This document shows positions 60,516 to 64,000 of a DNA stretch of 64,000 nucleotides, piece after piece (the stretch's first letter is position 1; each line of letters starts with the position of its first letter). The stretch comes from Skermania sp. ID1734 (GTDB taxonomy: Bacteria > Actinomycetota > Actinomycetes > Mycobacteriales > Mycobacteriaceae), in NCBI RefSeq assembly GCF_007489285.1, contig NZ_VLIY01000005.1, positions 1-64,000 on the forward strand. The letters run 5' to 3'. A model generated the notes under the pieces. The model saw only the letters and a program-made list of their open reading frames with translations. It was not told where the DNA came from and ran no database searches. The position numbers were made by a program, and so were the translations under genes.

Positions 60516-62213
60516 ATGACCGAGAGTGTCGACATCAAGCCGCGCAGCCGGGATGTCACCGACGGACTCGAAAAGGCCGCCGCCCGAGGCATGTTGCGGG
60601 CCGTCGGCATGGGCGACGAGGACTTTGCCAAGCCGCAGGTGGGCGTCGCCTCGTCGTGGAACGAGATAACGCCGTGCAACCTGTCGCTGGACCGGCTCGC
60701 AAAGGCCTGCAAGGACGGCGTTTTCGCGGGCGGCGGTTATCCGCTGGAATTCGGGACCATCTCGGTTTCCGACGGCATCGCGATGGGTCATGAGGGCATG
60801 CACTTTTCGCTGGTATCGCGCGAGGTCATCGCCGACAGCGTGGAGACCGTCATGCAGGCCGAGCGGCTCGATGGCGCGGTCCTGCTCGCGGGTTGCGACA
60901 AGTCGCTGCCCGGAATGCTCATGGCCGCAGCACGTTTGAACCTTGCCAGCGTGTTCCTCTATGCCGGGTCGATTCTGCCCGGGGTCGCCAAGATGCCCGA
61001 CGGCACGCAACGCGAGGTGACGATCATCGACGCGTTCGAGGCCGTCGGTGCCTGCGCGCGCGGGCTGATCACGCGCGCGGACGTCGACGCGATCGAGCGC
61101 GCGATCTGCCCGGGCGAAGGTGCCTGCGGCGGCATGTACACCGCCAACACCATGGCGAGTGCGGCTGAGGCACTGGGCATGTCGTTGCCCGGCAGCGCGG
61201 CACCGCCAGCGACCGACCGGCGCCGCGACGGCTATGCGCGACGCAGCGGGCAAGCGGTGGTGGAACTGTTGCGCCGCGGCATCACCGCGCGTGACATCCT
61301 CACCAAGGAGGCGTTCGACAACGCGATCGCCGTCGTCATGGCGTTCGGCGGCTCCACCAATGCGGTGCTGCACCTGCTGGCCATCGCCGCCGAAGCCGAC
61401 GTCAAGCTCTCCCTCGACGACTTCGTCCGCGTCGGCATGAAGGTTCCGCACTTGGCCGACGTGAAGCCGTTCGGCCGCCACGTCATGACCGACGTCGACC
61501 GCATCGGCGGCGTGCCGGTGGTGATGAAGGCGCTGCTCGACGCGGGGCTGTTGCACGGCGACGCATTGACCGTCACGGGAGCGACCGTCGCGGAGAACCT
61601 GGCGGCCATCGCGCCACCGGATCCGGACGGGAAGGTTTTGCGGGCGATGTCGGCACCGATTCACCCGACCGGTGGGATCACCATTCTGCGCGGCTCGCTG
61701 GCCCCGGACGGCGCGGTGGTGAAGTCTGCAGGCTTTGATTCCGATGTATTCACCGGCACGGCAAGGGTTTTCGACCGGGAACGGGCGGCGATGGACGCGC
61801 TCGAGGACGGCACCATTACGAGCGGTGATGTCGTCGTCATTCGATACGAGGGGCCGAAGGGGGGTCCGGGGATGCGCGAAATGCTCGCCATCACCGCGGC
61901 CATCAAGGGCGCCGGCCTGGGCAAGGATGTCCTGCTGCTCACCGACGGCAGGTTCTCCGGCGGTACAACCGGGCTCTGCGTCGGTCACATCGCGCCCGAG
62001 GCGGTCGACGGTGGTCCGATCGCGTTCGTCCGCGACGGTGACACCATCACCCTGGACGTCGCCAACCGAACTCTCGACGTGGATGTGAGCGAACAAGAAT
62101 TCGCCGCCCGCCGCGAGGGCTGGTCCCCGCTGCCGCCGCGCTATACCCGGGGCGTGCTAGCCAAATACGTCAAGCTCGTCGGCTCGGCCTCGGGCGGCGC
62201 AGTCTGCGGTTAG
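60516..62213 (+). CDS. ilvD: Dihydroxy-acid dehydratase
   Basis: A 565-residue IlvD/Edd enzyme that dehydrates 2,3-dihydroxy-3-methylbutanoate and -pentanoate in branched-chain amino acid synthesis. Cluster Cys residues are in [19 protein letters not shown] and [14 protein letters not shown], and the C-terminal [15 protein letters not shown] is the family signature. ATG 60516 is preferred because ATG 60507 is closer to the ribosome site GGAGAAAGG; either is possible. It corresponds by name and size to M. tuberculosis Rv0189c. Confidence 0.97.
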   Translation: MTESVDIKPRSRDVTDGLEKAAARGMLRAVGMGDEDFAKPQVGVASSWNEITPCNLSLDRLAKACKDGVFAGGGYPLEFGTISVSDGIAMGHEGMHFSLVSREVIADSVETVMQAERLDGAVLLAGCDKSLPGMLMAAARLNLASVFLYAGSILPGVAKMPDGTQREVTIIDAFEAVGACARGLITRADVDAIERAICPGEGACGGMYTANTMASAAEALGMSLPGSAAPPATDRRRDGYARRSGQAVVELLRRGITARDILTKEAFDNAIAVVMAFGGSTNAVLHLLAIAAEADVKLSLDDFVRVGMKVPHLADVKPFGRHVMTDVDRIGGVPVVMKALLDAGLLHGDALTVTGATVAENLAAIAPPDPDGKVLRAMSAPIHPTGGITILRGSLAPDGAVVKSAGFDSDVFTGTARVFDRERAAMDALEDGTITSGDVVVIRYEGPKGGPGMREMLAITAAIKGAGLGKDVLLLTDGRFSGGTTGLCVGHIAPEAVDGGPIAFVRDGDTITLDVANRTLDVDVSEQEFAARREGWSPLPPRYTRGVLAKYVKLVGSASGGAVCG

Positions 62214-62309
62214 TGGAGATGAAGCGCCGGTGAGGACCCGCAGCGTAGCGAGGACCGGAGCCGGTGCGGAATCGACCGGGCGTGACCGAGCAGCGAGCCA
62301 TCACAGCAA

Positions 62310-62350
62310 CAAGTAACGCGCGGGGCCTGCTGGCCGCCGCGCGTTACTTG
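62310..62350. terminator. Bidirectional terminator between ilvD and protease genes
   Basis: CAAGTAACGCGCG (62310-62322) and CGCGCGTTACTTG (62338-62350) form a perfect 13-bp stem with a nested GGCC/GGCC pair inside the loop. It lies between convergent genes. The 62214-62309 stretch before it has no gene. Confidence 0.8.
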
Positions 62351-62369
62351 TAGGTGCAGATCGCCGCTG

Positions 62370-63023
62370 TCAGATCGGGCGGTACCCGGACCCGACCCCG
62401 CCGCGGGCATTCATGTCGCCCAGGACTGCGTTGATGTTGGTGCCGACCTCCGGGCCGATGCAGGGGGTGGCCAGGTAGGCATTGACCATGCCCACCAGTG
62501 TCGAGCCGATGACCACCGGTGAGCCGGAGTCCCCCTCGACCACACAGACCTGGCTCCAGGTCTCTTGGTTGGTGTTGAAGACGTCGCCCCACACGATTCC
62601 GCAGGTGTTGCCGGTGGTGCGGCCTTCCTTGCAGACGACATTGCCGAACTGGGCCGGGTTGCCCATGCCAGTGATGGTCACGTGGCCGACGTGATTGACC
62701 GGGATGACAGCTGCAGGGTCGAACCGGATGACCGCATAGTCGAGATCATGGTTGGAGTAGACGAAGCGGCCGACAACCTCGCGGTTGTATTCGGCTTTCA
62801 CCACCGCACCAGCGTCACCGCAGTGGCCGGCGGTCAGGCCGACAAGATTGCCGGCACCATCGTGGCCGATGGTGGTCAGCGTGCACTCGAATTCGTCGTC
62901 GATGATGATGCCCGAGCCTCCGCCGAGGGTTGAAGGTGCAGGCGCGGCCGCGGCGCCGCCCACCCCGACAAGCGCCGACGCTGCACCCACAGCCATGACC
63001 ATCGTTGCTAGCTTCTTGAACAT
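62370..63023 (-). CDS. Secreted trypsin-like serine protease (S1 family)
   Basis: A 217-residue protein with a signal peptide ending near GGAAAA (residue 27). The catalytic triad is visible: His in LTAGHCGD (near 66), Asp in HDLDYAVIRF (near 95) and Ser in EGDSGSPV (near 167). Two pairs of Cys fit disulfides. The short size matches the alpha-lytic/streptogrisin-like S1 group, but no pro-domain is present. The target is unknown. Convergent with ilvD. Confidence 0.9.
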   Translation of the reverse strand: MFKKLATMVMAVGAASALVGVGGAAAAPAPSTLGGGSGIIIDDEFECTLTTIGHDGAGNLVGLTAGHCGDAGAVVKAEYNREVVGRFVYSNHDLDYAVIRFDPAAVIPVNHVGHVTITGMGNPAQFGNVVCKEGRTTGNTCGIVWGDVFNTNQETWSQVCVVEGDSGSPVVIGSTLVGMVNAYLATPCIGPEVGTNINAVLGDMNARGGVGSGYRPI

Positions 63024-63269
63024 TTCCCTCCAGACGTCGATCGCACCCTACCAACAAGTTGCGCTTGCTGAAGAACGGTGATCTGAGAGGGCATCTCTGA
63101 CGGTTCGCCGTTCGTCGTATTTGGTATCGGTGGTGACATTTGGGTGTTTTCCCAGGTACCGCCGATGCCGGAAAATCTGCTGAAGATATCTGTACGAATG
63201 ACAATGTTGTTTCACCTAGTTTTCGATCGGCAATTCTTCGCGCACCCGCAACTCGCAGAGGAGCTAGCG

Positions 63270-64000
63270 ATGGCAACCCACGACCAGGCGGCGCAAGTCC
63301 TTTCCGAACTCGAGCCGCTCCTGCTCGGTGGTCGGTCCCGGCTGAATCGCAACGAGGTTGCCGCCGCGGCCGGCGTACCGCTGGAGCGGGCTGAGAAGCT
63401 TTGGATCGCACTGGGTTTCCCGCGGGCTGAAGGCTCCGAGGAACGGCGCTACACCGATGCCGACGCGGAGGCGCTGCGCACGGCGCGACGACTCGTCGAG
63501 GAGGGGGTAATCAGTGCGGATCTCGAGGTGGCGGTGACGCGCACGATGGGGCAAGCGATGGCCCGCCTCGCCGAATGGCAGGTCGACGTGGTGGTAGCCA
63601 ACGTGCTGCGAGACCTCCCGAGCGAGGAGTCGACGCAACGCGATGCCGATGAGGTGCGGCGCCGGATATCGGAAGTCACCGCCGCCGTGCTGCCCGCACT
63701 TGAGAGCCTGCAGAACTATGCCTGGCGCCGGCACCTGCTCGCGGCCGCCGATCGGTACTTCGCGAGTCAGGACGATCAAGCCTCAGAACCGAGCAGCCGA
63801 ACCCTGGTCGTCGGGTTTGCCGACATGGTCGGTTACACCAGCCGTACCCGGCATTTGGCCACCGATGAGCTGACCCGGCTGCTCGAATCGTTCGAGTCGA
63901 CAGCCACTGAAACGATCACCTCGGGCAAGGGGTGGGTGATCAAGAACGTGGGCGACGAGGTGATGTTTGCCGCCCACGAGCCCGCCGATGCCGCTCGAAT
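63270..64000 (+). CDS. Class III adenylate cyclase with N-terminal regulatory domain (cut by window edge)
   Basis: Starts at ATG 63270 after GAGGAG and runs off the right edge without a stop; about 243 codons are seen. The N-terminal 150 residues are helical, begin with ATHDQAAQVLSELEPLL and contain a MerR-like stretch (RLNRNEVAAAAGVPLERAEKL, RRYTDADAEALR). The catalytic domain starts with VVGFADMVGYTSRTR (metal Asp) and includes WVIKNVGDEVMF (adenine-specifying Lys, second Asp). The layout is that of Rv1264/Rv2212-type cyclases, in which the N-terminal part senses pH or fatty acid. It should make cAMP unless the missing part is altered. Confidence 0.88.
   Translation, partial: MATHDQAAQVLSELEPLLLGGRSRLNRNEVAAAAGVPLERAEKLWIALGFPRAEGSEERRYTDADAEALRTARRLVEEGVISADLEVAVTRTMGQAMARLAEWQVDVVVANVLRDLPSEESTQRDADEVRRRISEVTAAVLPALESLQNYAWRRHLLAAADRYFASQDDQASEPSSRTLVVGFADMVGYTSRTRHLATDELTRLLESFESTATETITSGKGWVIKNVGDEVMFAAHEPADAAR

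Noticed and set aside
62214-62309. Possible small gene between ilvD and the terminator
   Set aside because: No start with a ribosome site and no frame with coding character; the stretch resembles generic GC-rich intergenic DNA.

Overview
This window is a high-GC actinobacterial chromosome segment, and everything points to a mycobacterium outside the tuberculosis complex. The markers are MmpL3 in a block that runs parallel to the M. tuberculosis Rv0204c-Rv0211 neighbourhood (recalled synteny, not searched), a GTP-type PEP carboxykinase, a resuscitation-promoting factor, a Zmp1-type M13 peptidase, an L,D-transpeptidase, a WS/DGAT acyltransferase and many TetR regulators. No rRNA, tRNA, CRISPR array or complete insertion sequence was seen. 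The left edge cuts a DUF222/13E12-type gene and the right edge cuts a class III adenylate cyclase.

Layout. 0.4-5.4 kb: an ArsR/SRPBCC pair, a TetR gene divergent from an ABC exporter (ATPase plus 12-helix permease), and a cation diffusion facilitator. 5.4-9.4 kb: an AT-rich structured leader and an rpf gene, an alpha/beta hydrolase, an NDH-2-like flavoprotein and a patatin lipase. 9.4-26.5 kb: pckG, a small acidic protein and two coupled P-loop GTPases on the minus strand; then trmB, a NYN-domain protein and mmpL3 translationally coupled on the plus strand; then a minus-strand operon AI-2E permease / sensor kinase / NarL-type regulator / DUF1707 / DUF2339, and a HAMP adenylate cyclase followed by an LPG-synthase-like membrane protein. 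26.5-33.1 kb: YceI, DUF3054, a POT peptide transporter, and a tandem of penicillin-binding lipoproteins of which the downstream copy has lost every catalytic motif. 33.1-40.3 kb: an accessory-looking block with a secreted CocE/NonD hydrolase, two TetR genes, a DUF2236 (MpaB-type) protein, a lone winged-helix protein and a crotonase. 40.4-47.3 kb: a 43-residue-repeat protein, aroQ, a glycerate kinase, an acyl-CoA dehydrogenase, GNAT, PlsC and pirin genes. 47.4-53.5 kb: PadR plus a DrrAB-type exporter, then efeB and a fused efeU-efeO behind a strong IdeR-like iron box. 53.6-64 kb: zmp1, L,D-transpeptidase, P450, dodecin, a secreted small protein, WS/DGAT, ilvD, a secreted trypsin-like protease and an adenylate cyclase.

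The most unusual structure is a 46-bp perfect palindrome (22-bp arms, 2-bp centre) present three times. One copy lies between genes. One lies in frame inside the glycerate kinase gene and adds about 16 residues. One covers the start of the same gene and supplies its only plausible start codon. This looks like a mobile palindromic element able to pass through coding sequence, comparable in behaviour to Rickettsia palindromic elements.

Regulatory signals recur next to their expected genes: CRP-like sites before rpf and yceI in a window with two cAMP cyclases, an iron box before efeUO, a KstR-like box before the acyl-CoA dehydrogenase, and palindromes next to most TetR, ArsR and PadR genes. All functional names come from reading motifs and from family knowledge; no database search was run.
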